A DNA stretch of 64,000 bases from Gammaproteobacteria bacterium (GCA_024742415.1 JANSYN010000001.1:496001-560000); one strand, 5' to 3'. Positions 50,578 through 58,960 are shown, counted from the first letter of the stretch. The notes: a model not told the origin generated them from the sequence alone. Numbers and translations: made by a program.

Positions 50578-50955
50578 CTAGTTCTGTGAGCGTGCGGGCA
50601 GTATTGCACCAAGGGCCAGCACAACCGTGCAAACCAGTTCAACGATAATGATCCGGATGCTGGCGGAATCGAATCCTTCTGTGATTCCCGTCATGATGCG
50701 GACAAGCATCATGGCGCCTTCAATGGCGGCTAAAGGAACAAGCCAGGCCCATTGGCCTCGCAGCGCTGCGTAAATGGCGATGGCCGCCATCGCCAGGTAG
50801 GGGGCACCGATCAACGCGCGGACGGTCATTAACCCGGCCGACCCGTCAGGTGTTAGTCCAAGTCCTTCAGCGAGTTGCTCGGGACGGAGGACCCCCAGCA
50901 AACCAGGCACCAGAAACGCGATGCCGAGAAAAATTATGGCAATACGAATAAACAA
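50578..50955 (-). CDS. DUF4345-type membrane protein
   Basis: The product is 125 residues from a TTG at 50955, chosen because AAGGAG lies exactly 6 bp upstream; the frame extends to 50982 across that site. It has four membrane segments, and the block GLTPDGSAGLMTVRALIGAPYLAMA matches the DUF4345 family. It is the last gene of the seven-gene minus-strand cluster, 28 bp after the MAPEG gene. Function is unknown. Confidence 0.75.
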   Translation of the reverse strand: MFIRIAIIFLGIAFLVPGLLGVLRPEQLAEGLGLTPDGSAGLMTVRALIGAPYLAMAAIAIYAALRGQWAWLVPLAAIEGAMMLVRIMTGITEGFDSASIRIIIVELVCTVVLALGAILPARSQN

Positions 50956-50983
50956 TGCGATCTCCTTTTTTAGTAAATGCAAT

Positions 50984-51421
50984 TTAAAGTGCTTTCAGCG
51001 TCAGGATGAGCAATATCCCGATCGCCAATGAGAGGATGAGCGTCAGGCCCGCGCCGAACATGCGCGCTAGCAAGAATAAACGGCGGTTGCCTGACAAATC
51101 TTGCAGATGCGACCCGGCAGATGAGGAGAAACCGATCAGGTGGAGCACGCGTGCAATTGCAAACAGGAGCGCCATCCAGAAAACGGTAGTCGTTTGACCC
51201 ATCATTAGTTCATAGAGTGCGAGTACGACAATGTAGATCGGTGCGTATTCGGTCATATTTGCATGGCGGCGTATACGACGCGCCAGCACTTCGTCATCCG
51301 CATCGCCGATAGGCTTTCGGTTTCTTCCGCGATACCCGCCGACCGAAGCTGCCAAAGCCGTTTGCACGATGATTAGAAAAGCGCCCATGTAACCTGTATA
51401 GATCGGCATACTGATATCCAC
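50984..51421 (-). CDS. MAPEG family membrane protein
   Basis: The 145-residue protein has a GTG start and a strong GGAGG site 6 bp upstream. It has four membrane helices and the family hallmark RRIRRHANMTEYAPIYIVVL near residue 50. MAPEG proteins include membrane glutathione transferases and related isomerases. Two soluble glutathione transferases are encoded in the same cluster, supporting a glutathione-linked role. Catalysis is not shown. Confidence 0.85.
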   Translation of the reverse strand: MDISMPIYTGYMGAFLIIVQTALAASVGGYRGRNRKPIGDADDEVLARRIRRHANMTEYAPIYIVVLALYELMMGQTTTVFWMALLFAIARVLHLIGFSSSAGSHLQDLSGNRRLFLLARMFGAGLTLILSLAIGILLILTLKAL

Positions 51422-51512
51422 TAGTGACCTCCGGTAAGTAGCGCTCTCGGCCTCAGAGTACGAAGAGCGGTGAAGTTGATATAGACACTGTCACAGACAG
51501 TGTCGTTGCGTG

Positions 51513-52049
51513 CTAGATTTGATTCTTTACCTCGCGGTCTTCAAGGACGCACTGGTTGCCATTTGAGTCCTTCAAGGTGCTGCGATTGATTGTTTCGCTC
51601 ACTGACAACGTGCGCTGTACGGGGGTGTTCGCACTGGAAGTCACCGTCCAACTCAAAGTCAGGAAGGAGGATGTGCTCTGCATCTTCCCCACGTGCACCT
51701 GAGGCTCACCGGCACATCCTTCTTCGATTATCTCAATGGTCACAGGCTCGGAATCATCGACCCCGTTCGAATCAAAGACGAATGTGCGACGGTTCACGAA
51801 GGGCTTCCCCTTGCAGTTTTCAATCGCATCCTCGCCCGATTCAGAAAGCGCTTTATGTACTTCGCAACGGCGCTTCGCCATTGGCGTTGCGTTGCAATCA
51901 CCTGTGTCCATGGCTCGACGTTCAGCGAGTTTCGCTTCGGCGTTGGCGATAAATTCATCCACCCGATCATCCGTACAGACAAGTGATTTCTGGCCGGCCT
52001 GTGCGGTCATCGTAATCGGCAGTACTGCGAGTAGGGCAAGGCGTTTCAT
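51513..52049 (-). CDS. Secreted protein of unknown function
   Basis: The 178-residue protein has a short signal peptide (KRLALLAVLPITMTAQAG). The mature part has six Cys (LVCTDD, TGDCNA, RRCEVH, ENCKGK, EGCAGE, QCVLED), suggesting disulfides, and a beta-rich second half. I recognise no family. It lies 48 bp after a glutathione transferase gene on the same strand. Confidence 0.65.
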   Translation of the reverse strand: MKRLALLAVLPITMTAQAGQKSLVCTDDRVDEFIANAEAKLAERRAMDTGDCNATPMAKRRCEVHKALSESGEDAIENCKGKPFVNRRTFVFDSNGVDDSEPVTIEIIEEGCAGEPQVHVGKMQSTSSFLTLSWTVTSSANTPVQRTLSVSETINRSTLKDSNGNQCVLEDREVKNQI

Positions 52050-52097
52050 AAATCGTATTCTCTGTTAGGTGTTTGGTGATTTGATTTCGGGGTGACA

Positions 52098-53147
52098 TTA
52101 CTCATCGAACAGTCGCTCACACCCTGTGCCTGACAGCAGATTGTCTACTTTGTTCTTTGCTTCAACGGGTAGAGCGCGATAGGCTTCACGTAACCAGCGC
52201 AGGCACTTCGCCGGGTAAACGAAGGGTTCCTGTACCCAGGGCTTGCCGTCAACTTCGCATTCCACTTTGTCAGCGCCCTGTGCCACTGCCGCCGCATTGC
52301 CGAGCATGAAGGGCGCATAGGCCCGGCCCAGCTCGCGCAGTAGATCTTTCAGCGTGTCGGGGGGGTTAGCGATATCCAGCCAGTCCGTATCTGAAACCTC
52401 CAGCCCGCTCACATCTTCAAGGCGTTCGGTCCAGGCGTAGGCGCGTGGCGATTCTTTCAGGGCAACACGACCGGGCGTCGGGTCCGTAATCACCAGCTGA
52501 GTCATCTGCCCGTAGCAGGCGAAATCCCCGGCGCCCGGGCGTGCTCCCAGCACGTAGGGTGTGTTCTGGATATGTCGGTCGAACAACTGCAGCCAGCGGT
52601 GCCAGCTGGCCTCAATGATGGGTGCGGTCGTTGCATTGGAGCCCACGACTCCAATGCGTGAGATTTGCCGTTGGGCAAACAGCGCTTCGAACTGCTGCCC
52701 CTCCTGTGGGGTCAACTGTATATTGACGCCGTAAGGGATATAAGAGCTGGCCTTCCTCGTATCAGGGGCATTGGCCCACCGGTAGTGGAACATACATTTA
52801 CTGAGCCATTCGTCTCCATAGTCCTCGAAGAGCAGGTCAAACAGTCGCAAAGCGGGGTCTGCCGGCCGCAGGCGGCGGGGCCTCACTCGTTCTTCAAGGT
52901 GATCGATAATGGGTGTAGTGTCAGACAGTACCGTTGACGGCTCGCCATCCTGTCCAGGCAATACAAGGTAGGGCAGGAGCGGTAGGGGGCGATCAGGCAG
53001 CAGTGACGCTTCCTTACTCCCCGATACGACAAAATGGTACGGTATACGTCGAAATCGTAGCGCTGATCTCAGTTTCCGGGTATAGGGGGAGCCTCCCACG
53101 CCGACCAGCCACGCAGGGTGTTCCAGAACCGGTTGGTTATTCATCAT
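52098..53147 (-). CDS. Glutathione S-transferase family protein (long, about 350 residues)
   Basis: The ATG at 53147 follows AAGGGG; the frame opens further up to 53234. The thioredoxin-fold N-terminus begins near residue 8 with WLVGVGGSPYTRKLRSALRFRRIPY. The VLSDTTPIIDHLEER segment carries the glutathione-binding Asp-Thr in place of the usual Glu-Ser. An extended helical C-terminal part follows. It is about 130 residues longer than a standard GST, and the last 90 residues (VECEVDGKPWVQEPFVYPAKCLRW) form a separate module. The substrate is unknown. Confidence 0.8.
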   Translation of the reverse strand: MMNNQPVLEHPAWLVGVGGSPYTRKLRSALRFRRIPYHFVVSGSKEASLLPDRPLPLLPYLVLPGQDGEPSTVLSDTTPIIDHLEERVRPRRLRPADPALRLFDLLFEDYGDEWLSKCMFHYRWANAPDTRKASSYIPYGVNIQLTPQEGQQFEALFAQRQISRIGVVGSNATTAPIIEASWHRWLQLFDRHIQNTPYVLGARPGAGDFACYGQMTQLVITDPTPGRVALKESPRAYAWTERLEDVSGLEVSDTDWLDIANPPDTLKDLLRELGRAYAPFMLGNAAAVAQGADKVECEVDGKPWVQEPFVYPAKCLRWLREAYRALPVEAKNKVDNLLSGTGCERLFDE

Positions 53148-53273
53148 GCAAACCCCTTGTCGTTCATCAGGCGATACTTCAGCGCTGTCGCAAGTATGAT
53201 GAAGCGACCAGACACAGCAGCGCTGTCCAGGCAAGTAGCAGTATCAGGCGCGGGCCATCCAGCAGTGGCCGTT

Positions 53274-54362
53274 CTAGTCGCTTGCAGATACCCAGTTATC
53301 ACTGCGATCTAACATATCCGTGACCCACTGCCGCACACTTGTGCCGCCGATGCCAAAGTCAAACTGCTTGATAATGTATGTGTGCTCGTCTGTGAAGGAG
53401 ATCAGACTGCGGAAACGGTCCGGGTGAGATTGCTCGAGTTCCGCGACGGTCTCAATGAGCTCTGCGCCAAAGACCGCGGGATCGATGCCCGACCCTGTAA
53501 CGACTTCATCCGCAGTGGAACTGATGAAGCCCATGCGAAGGTTTTTGTCTTCGTCGAGCTGGTACTGGTGGTACCCGGTGAGATTGCCATCTTCACGCGT
53601 ACAGGCATCGCAGCTTGCAGGGATAAAGGCGGCGGAATTCCAATAGTCGATCAGGCTTTCCTGTGTACCGGGGTTCCAAATGCCGACGCCGGAATCATTG
53701 ACCAGCTCAATCGGGACTTCCGGATACAGCTTCCGGACCAGCGGCAGGGCATAGTGCACGCCAAAGCCACCGGCGCTGTTGCCGGCAAGCAGTATGCGCG
53801 AAGGCGCGGGGTAGGTGCTGACAATAATGTCCAGCGAGGCCGAAAGATTCTGGATGCCACGAAAGAAACGGTCGTTGTTGCCATCGCCGTCGCTGTCAAC
53901 ATCCCGGTCGCCGGTGAAGAGCGTGCCATCACAATAGGGCACATAGCCCAGGTCGAAATCCGTGGCCGGATTGGTCGGGTTCCCGGCCTCGAGGATGCCA
54001 ACGTTGAAGAGCGGAAGTCCGACATCCACAGCCGAACAGCTCGTTGGTCCGCAGGCGCCGCCGCCCTGCAAGAAGATCAGCAGTTCCTCGCTCGCGCCAT
54101 CGCGTGTGGACATGTTGAATGCGTTGCCGGTGTAGCACAGTGGTCCGTCGCCGCCGCCGAAGGTGTGCCGGGTAACGCCTGCGTCGAGGCGCTGTGATGT
54201 CATGGGTGTAAAGACGCCAAGAAAGCGGTCGATGCCCTGGTCATACAACTCCTGAAACGGAACGGAGGTACTGCCATTGCCGTCGTCGCTGCCGTCAGAG
54301 CAACCAATGATAAACATTGAGCAGAGGACGCACACTGTAATCAACTGTTGTCGTGCAGACAT
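53274..54362 (-). CDS. Lipoprotein hydrolase of the pectin acetylesterase family
   Basis: The 362-residue protein runs from the ATG at 54362. The lipobox FIIGC near residue 20 is followed by a Ser/Asp/Gly-rich linker. The hydrolase domain has the oxyanion segment FLQGGGACGPTSC, the nucleophile elbow GNSAGGFG with Ser near residue 195, the ELVNDSGVG block, and a likely catalytic His in FTDEHTYI. It also has a DSDGDGNND stretch that may bind calcium. It should sit in the envelope as an ester hydrolase. No pectin genes are nearby, so the true ester substrate is open. Confidence 0.8.
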   Translation of the reverse strand: MSARQQLITVCVLCSMFIIGCSDGSDDGNGSTSVPFQELYDQGIDRFLGVFTPMTSQRLDAGVTRHTFGGGDGPLCYTGNAFNMSTRDGASEELLIFLQGGGACGPTSCSAVDVGLPLFNVGILEAGNPTNPATDFDLGYVPYCDGTLFTGDRDVDSDGDGNNDRFFRGIQNLSASLDIIVSTYPAPSRILLAGNSAGGFGVHYALPLVRKLYPEVPIELVNDSGVGIWNPGTQESLIDYWNSAAFIPASCDACTREDGNLTGYHQYQLDEDKNLRMGFISSTADEVVTGSGIDPAVFGAELIETVAELEQSHPDRFRSLISFTDEHTYIIKQFDFGIGGTSVRQWVTDMLDRSDNWVSASD

Positions 54363-54413
54363 CGGGCTCTCTTGGTCAATGGGCAATGCAGGGTAGGTGC
54401 CTTTGTGCTCAGC

Positions 54414-55070
54414 TTAGCCGCCGGGAAGCTCTTCCGCCACAATAGGCGCGTAGCACTCAAGCGCAAAAATCCGCTCTATGTAGGCCGCCATCTCAGGGTG
54501 CCGCTGGGCATCAATTTTTTCGCCGGCAATGGCCAGATTGACGAAAGGCGAGGCAAGCGCGATATCGGCGATCGAAAATGCGCCGCCTACCATGAACTCG
54601 TCGTCCGCCAGGCATTGTGTCAGGTAGTCGAGGATTTTTGGCATCAACTCGTTCAGTGTTTTGTGAACCACGTCCTCGTTGGTTTCCTGCTTGAACACCA
54701 GCGGCATGACAACACGCTGAAAAAAGACGCCGCCGACCAGCGTCGGCATCATGTAACCGTCGGCGTATTCCTCGAACCATAGGGCACGGGCGCGCGGCCC
54801 CGGTTCTGCCGGCAGCAGCGGAGGCTCCGGGTAGCGATGCTCGAGGTAGCTAAGGATGACGGAAGAATCCGGCAGGATGAGGTCGTCTTCTTCCCAGCAA
54901 GGTACTTTAGACAACGGACTTTTCTCTACGTACTCCGCAGGGGCGCCGAAGGGAACTTGCTGTGTGTTGTCGTACTCGATGCCCTTGAATGCCAGAGCGA
55001 CACGTACCTTGCGCACGTAAGGTGAACTGTTTGCGCCATGCAGTATCGGCCGGGAAAGCTCTGAGTTCAT
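54414..55070 (-). CDS. Glutathione S-transferase family protein
   Basis: The 218-residue protein has a thioredoxin-fold N-terminal domain (ILHGANSSPYVRKVRVALAFKG), a conserved cis-Pro (SKVPCWEEDD) and the glutathione-binding Asp-Ser (LPDSSVILSYLEHRYP). The C-terminal helical domain has the N-capping motif FSIADIALASP. AGGAAAA precedes the ATG. It starts 9 bp after the reductase gene and so is co-transcribed. Confidence 0.87.
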   Translation of the reverse strand: MNSELSRPILHGANSSPYVRKVRVALAFKGIEYDNTQQVPFGAPAEYVEKSPLSKVPCWEEDDLILPDSSVILSYLEHRYPEPPLLPAEPGPRARALWFEEYADGYMMPTLVGGVFFQRVVMPLVFKQETNEDVVHKTLNELMPKILDYLTQCLADDEFMVGGAFSIADIALASPFVNLAIAGEKIDAQRHPEMAAYIERIFALECYAPIVAEELPGG

Positions 55071-55079
55071 AAACTTTTC

Positions 55080-56087
55080 CTATTGTACCTTGAGGACCAG
55101 CTTGCCCTTGTTGCGGCCGTCGAACAGCATGCGCAGCGCTTCCGGGAAATTATCGATGCCTTCAACAATATGCTCGTCCAGGTGCAGTTTGCCTTCCTGC
55201 ATCCAGCCCATCATCTCCATAATCGCTTCGGGAAAGCGAGCGGCGTAGTCAAAGACAACAAAACCCTCCATGCGTGCGCGCTGTACCAGTAGGTTCATGT
55301 AGTTGCTTGGTCCAACCATGCGCTGGTCGCCTTCGTTATTGTATTGACTGATCGCGCCACAAAGAAGAATCCGGCCGCGCATTGCTATTCTGTTCAGAGC
55401 GTGCTCCAGCGTCTGGCCGCCAACGTTGTCGAAGTAAATGTCGATCCGATCAGGGCATACAGCCTTAAGTGCTTTGGCTAAATCCTCGTTTTTGTAGTCG
55501 ATGCAGGCGTCAAATCCGTATTTCTCGACCACCATTTCGCACTTCTCCTTTCCCCCTGCGATACCGACCACGCGGCAGCCTTTGATCTTTGCTATTTGAC
55601 CAACGACGCTGCCCACCGCGCCGGCTGCTCCAGAGACCAGAACCGTTTCGCCCTCTTTCGGCTGGCCCACATCAAGCAGTCCAAAGTAGGCCGTCATTCC
55701 CGGCATGCCCAGGCCGCCCAGGAATTTTGGTGGCGGTGCCAGTTCCGGCATGATCCTGGTGAAGCCCTGTGCCGTTCCTACGTAGTGCGTCTGTACACCG
55801 GTGGTGCCCAGCACGGTATCGCCTACTGCGAATTTCTTCGATTTGCTGTCAGTGACCAAGCCGACGCCGCCGGCGCGCATAACTTCTCCAATACCCACGG
55901 GAGGTACATACGAGCGTACATCGTTTAACCAACCGCGCATCGCTGGATCAATGGAAACATATTGCACCTCGATCGCAATTTCGCCATCTTGAAGTGCTCG
56001 CGGTGCGTCTTGGGATTGTTCCCAAACGTCATCCCGGGGCAGCCCCACTGGTCTTTTTTTTAATCGGATCTGCTTTGCTGAAGACAT
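55080..56087 (-). CDS. NADP-dependent MDR oxidoreductase (CurA / prostaglandin-reductase-like)
   Basis: The 335-residue medium-chain reductase of the zinc-free type has MRGWLNDVRSYVPPVGIGEVMRAGG, LGMPGMTAYFGLLDVG, the nucleotide motif VSGAAGAVGSVVGQIAKIKG and YFDNVGGQTLEHAL. Relatives reduce the C=C bond of enones and enals (curcumin, leukotriene and prostaglandin metabolites). It is the first gene of the seven-gene minus-strand cluster, with AAGGA before the ATG. A perfect 23-bp palindrome lies 43-65 bp upstream. Pairing with glutathione transferases suggests electrophile metabolism. Confidence 0.9.
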   Translation of the reverse strand: MSSAKQIRLKKRPVGLPRDDVWEQSQDAPRALQDGEIAIEVQYVSIDPAMRGWLNDVRSYVPPVGIGEVMRAGGVGLVTDSKSKKFAVGDTVLGTTGVQTHYVGTAQGFTRIMPELAPPPKFLGGLGMPGMTAYFGLLDVGQPKEGETVLVSGAAGAVGSVVGQIAKIKGCRVVGIAGGKEKCEMVVEKYGFDACIDYKNEDLAKALKAVCPDRIDIYFDNVGGQTLEHALNRIAMRGRILLCGAISQYNNEGDQRMVGPSNYMNLLVQRARMEGFVVFDYAARFPEAIMEMMGWMQEGKLHLDEHIVEGIDNFPEALRMLFDGRNKGKLVLKVQ

Positions 56088-56129
56088 GCGTGGCGTCCTT
56101 GTTGAAGAGGTTTGGTACTAATGCTATTC

Positions 56130-56152
56130 TTATATTGACGGCGTCAATATAA
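56130..56152. promoter_or_regulatory. Perfect 23-bp palindrome, probable operator
   Basis: ttatattgacg and cgtcaatataa are exact inverted copies around a single central base. A minus-strand TTGACG (-35-like) lies inside it. Size and symmetry fit a TetR/AcrR-type repressor site controlling the minus-strand cluster beginning at 56087. No such regulator is encoded in the window. Confidence 0.75.
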
Positions 56153-56511
56153 AGTGAAAGCAAGTTATCTTGTGAAAGCGACTGTGTCAAGCAATCGTGG
56201 GCGAACATTCTCGTCTTGGTTGCGGATACCACCGCGACAGATGATCCTTGTGTAGTAATTGAGGGGAGGAAGTATGCAGCGCTTGACGCAGGGCTACGGA
56301 AAACAGTGAATGCAGTTCCAGATTCCCGCAATCGGGCTCTGTTCCGGGGGCTACACTGTCCCATCTGGTTGGTCGTTAAGATGTTGGTCCTTAAGATGTT
56401 TGTCGTTAAGTTAATAGTGGGGTCCGACTCGGACTGAAACGATAGTCAAGGCATGGAAAGGAAAGTCTAATCAATGAGTGGACTCCCTTGCCATGACGAG
56501 GGGATGAAGAG
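56153..56511. other. Intergenic stretch with a 15-bp tandem repeat
   Basis: About 360 bp between divergent genes. At 56370-56414 three imperfect 15-bp units occur: tggtcgttaagatgt, tggtccttaagatgt and ttgtcgttaagttaa. A frame through them lacks a proper start. A GGGGAGGAAGT site at 56262-56272 leads only to an 11-codon frame. Confidence 0.5.
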
Positions 56512-57675
56512 ATGAGGTTAGAACTCACACAGAGTTGCAGAAAGATCATGTCGATGGGCCTTTTGTCGCTGTCCGTGTTGAATTCGGGATGCAGCGATAG
56601 TGCGGATGCGGATGATATTGCCCGTGGAGGGATGTGCACACCCGGCGATGTGCTTTTGAGTCCCACGCCGGAAGCGCCTGCGGCTGCGTGTAGTGTGCCG
56701 CCGAGCCCTTTCTCGTCGCTGATAGAAGCAGGAGGCACGGCGCGGGCAGCCACCACAGAACAGCGTCGCGCTGAATTGCTGGACCCTTCGAGGATTACTG
56801 TCGTGACCTGTGGTACGGGTAGTCCCTTTCCCTCTGAGCGGGCCCAGTCCTGCCTTGCGGTTTTTGTCAACGGCAAGTTCCTGCTGTTCGATGCCGGTGA
56901 TCGCGCCCAGAATTCGATAGAGAATCTCAATCTTCCGGTGACCGACATCGAGAGCATATTCCTGACGCATTTTCATTCCGATCATATTGCCGATCTCGGA
57001 GAGGTGATAAGCCGTAGCTGGATATTGGGCCGCACCCGGCCGATCGAGATTTATGGCGGGCCGGAAGTTGAGCAGGTGGTCAATGGCTTTAATCTGGTTT
57101 ATTCCGCGGACGAGGCCTATCGGATAGCGCACCATGGTGAAGGAGTCTTCCCGGAGCCGCTTGCGGCTGCAGCGGTGCCGATCGAACGGCCTGGCCCGGA
57201 GGGTAAGGTCGTCTATGAGTCTGATGGTGTGCGTGTGCTGGCATATTCTGTGGACCATTCGCCGATAGGAACGGCACTGGGCTATCGCGTAGAATATGCC
57301 GGTAAAGCGGTGGCCGTTAGTGGTGATACGGTTGATACACCCGGTCTGCGTGCCTTGGCGGCCAACGCCGATGTTTTTGTTTCAGAGGTCATGAACAAGA
57401 GCGCAGTAGAAGATATGGAGTGCGCGTTTGGTCGAATCACTGATGTTCGTCTTGAGAAAATTTTTGCAGACATACGCAGTTACCATATTGATCTGCCTGA
57501 GCTTGCCCGGTTGGCGAATGATGCCGACGTCACTACGCTGGTTATCACCCACCTCGTACCCACGCCACTCAATGCGGCCCAGGGGGATGTGTTTTTCACC
57601 CAGCCTGCGTCGACTATTTTCGGCGGTACGTTAGTTTTGGCGGAAGACGGGACTGAAGTGGTGATCCTGCTTTAG
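56512..57675 (+). CDS. MBL-fold metallo-hydrolase lipoprotein (RNase Z-like type)
   Basis: The 387-residue protein has a lipobox-like LNSGC near residue 27 and an acidic linker. An MBL domain spans from about residue 95: GTGSPFPSERAQ, the metal motif LTHFHSDHIADLGE, SVDHSPIGTALGYR, SGDT and the final His ligand in VITHLVPTP. All expected metal ligands are present. It resembles RNase Z/ElaC-fold hydrolases, but export as a lipoprotein argues against tRNA processing; a small-molecule or lactone substrate is more likely. Two degraded relatives lie downstream. Confidence 0.8.
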   Translation: MRLELTQSCRKIMSMGLLSLSVLNSGCSDSADADDIARGGMCTPGDVLLSPTPEAPAAACSVPPSPFSSLIEAGGTARAATTEQRRAELLDPSRITVVTCGTGSPFPSERAQSCLAVFVNGKFLLFDAGDRAQNSIENLNLPVTDIESIFLTHFHSDHIADLGEVISRSWILGRTRPIEIYGGPEVEQVVNGFNLVYSADEAYRIAHHGEGVFPEPLAAAAVPIERPGPEGKVVYESDGVRVLAYSVDHSPIGTALGYRVEYAGKAVAVSGDTVDTPGLRALAANADVFVSEVMNKSAVEDMECAFGRITDVRLEKIFADIRSYHIDLPELARLANDADVTTLVITHLVPTPLNAAQGDVFFTQPASTIFGGTLVLAEDGTEVVILL

Positions 57676-57752
57676 TGACGGCTTCACTTGAATATTGTGG
57701 GTTACAAGTGTGACTTACCCTCTGCGACCCTTACAGGCGTTTGATGGCTAGG

Positions 57753-57771
57753 GAAGTCACACAGTGACTTC
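57753..57771. other. Perfect inverted repeat between convergent genes
   Basis: gaagtcac and gtgacttc, 3-nt loop, lie between the stop codons of the MBL-fold gene and the minus-strand hydrolase. No T-run follows on either strand, so terminator function is uncertain. Confidence 0.45.
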
Positions 57772-57890
57772 GATCTCGACCCGGGAGTCGTCACGTTTCG
57801 CACGAGAGGAAGACTGGACAGATCAGCAGTGTAAACCACACCCTGTGAGAGCGTATGAACGACATGGTCTTGTTTCAATCGTTGTTCAGC

Positions 57891-58739
57891 TCAACATCCG
57901 CTACCCAGGAAACTGGATTGGTAGTTCACCCAGTTTGCTACCTGGCAGTCCTCACACAGTACGTATTCGCAGGTATTGGGGTCGCCACGTAAGTTACATC
58001 GCATAAACGAGGTCGCCAGCTCAATACCTGGCGTATAGTTACTGAGTGTGAGATGCGTGACCCCCGGCCCGCCAGTGACAAATACACTGAGTTCGGTTGA
58101 CGATGTGTAACCAGCTTCGGTCATATCAGCGAGAAAATCCGCGTCGCCGGTTATCCACAGTCCAGGTTTGGAGACACCCGTCACAGAGCCTGAAAACATG
58201 ACTGCAGCGGTGCCGTATGTATTGGCCTGGACCGAGTGAGTGCTATTACCGATGTCTCTGGATGCAGCGATTGAACCGAGCGACTTGCCCATCAAGCCAA
58301 AGTTCGACTCTAACTTCTGGTAGAAGATACTTGATACATCATTGTTAAGCTCAAGAGCACGCTGTACTGAATCAAGTATCGGGGTGCCGCTTGTTGCTGC
58401 AGGAGAGTGGGAGACTGCGACAACAAAACCGTAGCTTGCTAAACGCTCAAAGTAGGGAACATAGCCAGAGCCACCACTGGTTCCCGCGCCATTCCCCCAG
58501 CCGATGACGGGAAACGTACACCCACTGTAAGGAAGATTGGCAGGATAATACAGCGTCGTGCCTGAGTCGCCACTGACTAGTTCCACAGACTCAGTTGGCA
58601 GGATGCCATTCCCTACGGACGAGCCATCATCAATTATGCTGCAGGTTGACTCATGCCACGTGCTCTCGGCTATAGAATAGCCAGCATGCGCCGATAAATA
58701 CAAGATTACCAAGTAGATACATTTTTTTGATATCAACAT
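57891..58739 (-). CDS. Secreted alpha/beta hydrolase (cutinase/chlorophyllase-like fold)
   Basis: The product is 282 residues from the ATG at 58739; TTGAGGAAA just before it is the ribosome site, so the TTG at 58754 is not the start. It has a signal peptide (about 1-25). Oxyanion region FPVIGWGNGAG, nucleophile elbow GLMGKSLGSIAAS (Ser near residue 155), Asp candidate GDADF, catalytic His GVTHLTLS. Cys near both ends of the mature protein suggest disulfides. The Lys before the nucleophile is unusual. The fold resembles extracellular polyester or lipid ester hydrolases; the substrate is unknown. Confidence 0.75.
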   Translation of the reverse strand: MLISKKCIYLVILYLSAHAGYSIAESTWHESTCSIIDDGSSVGNGILPTESVELVSGDSGTTLYYPANLPYSGCTFPVIGWGNGAGTSGGSGYVPYFERLASYGFVVAVSHSPAATSGTPILDSVQRALELNNDVSSIFYQKLESNFGLMGKSLGSIAASRDIGNSTHSVQANTYGTAAVMFSGSVTGVSKPGLWITGDADFLADMTEAGYTSSTELSVFVTGGPGVTHLTLSNYTPGIELATSFMRCNLRGDPNTCEYVLCEDCQVANWVNYQSSFLGSGC

Positions 58740-58750
58740 GACGTTTTTCC

Positions 58751-58906
58751 TCAAGTGACAGTGCGGTAGTGCAATACCTTGCCGACGCCGGCATCGCGCG
58801 CGGACTCTGCCGCCTCTACTGGGCGCACGTGATGGTCCAGCGCTTCAACGGTGATTCTCGGCAGGATATGTTTGTCCGACTGTTGGCTGTTCCGTGCATC
58901 ATCACG
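58751..58906 (-). pseudogene. Fragment of an MBL-fold hydrolase gene
   Basis: The minus-strand frame encodes HILPRITVEALDHHVRPV then EAAESARDAGVGKVLHY and stops early. It aligns with the C-terminal part of the MBL-fold proteins at 56512 (KIFADIRSYHIDLPELARLA) and 60259 (EAAETARDAGVCHLLYYH). No THFHSDH motif or start is present. It sits between a membrane protein stop and the hydrolase ribosome site, so it is a leftover of a lost gene. The left limit is approximate. Confidence 0.65.
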
Positions 58907-58960
58907 ATCGGATTGGATAGGGTGATGGAGCCGACGCCTTGCAGAATAACTGCCTTCCAT

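Noticed and set aside
56216-56437. 73-codon frame through the 15-bp repeats
   Set aside because: It starts at a TTG without ribosome site, and its hydrophobic tail is only the translated repeat.
56403-56440. Possible repeat-associated transposon end (agtggggtccgactcgg)
   Set aside because: Vaguely like ends seen near REP-associated transposases, but no transposase and no second copy were found in the window.
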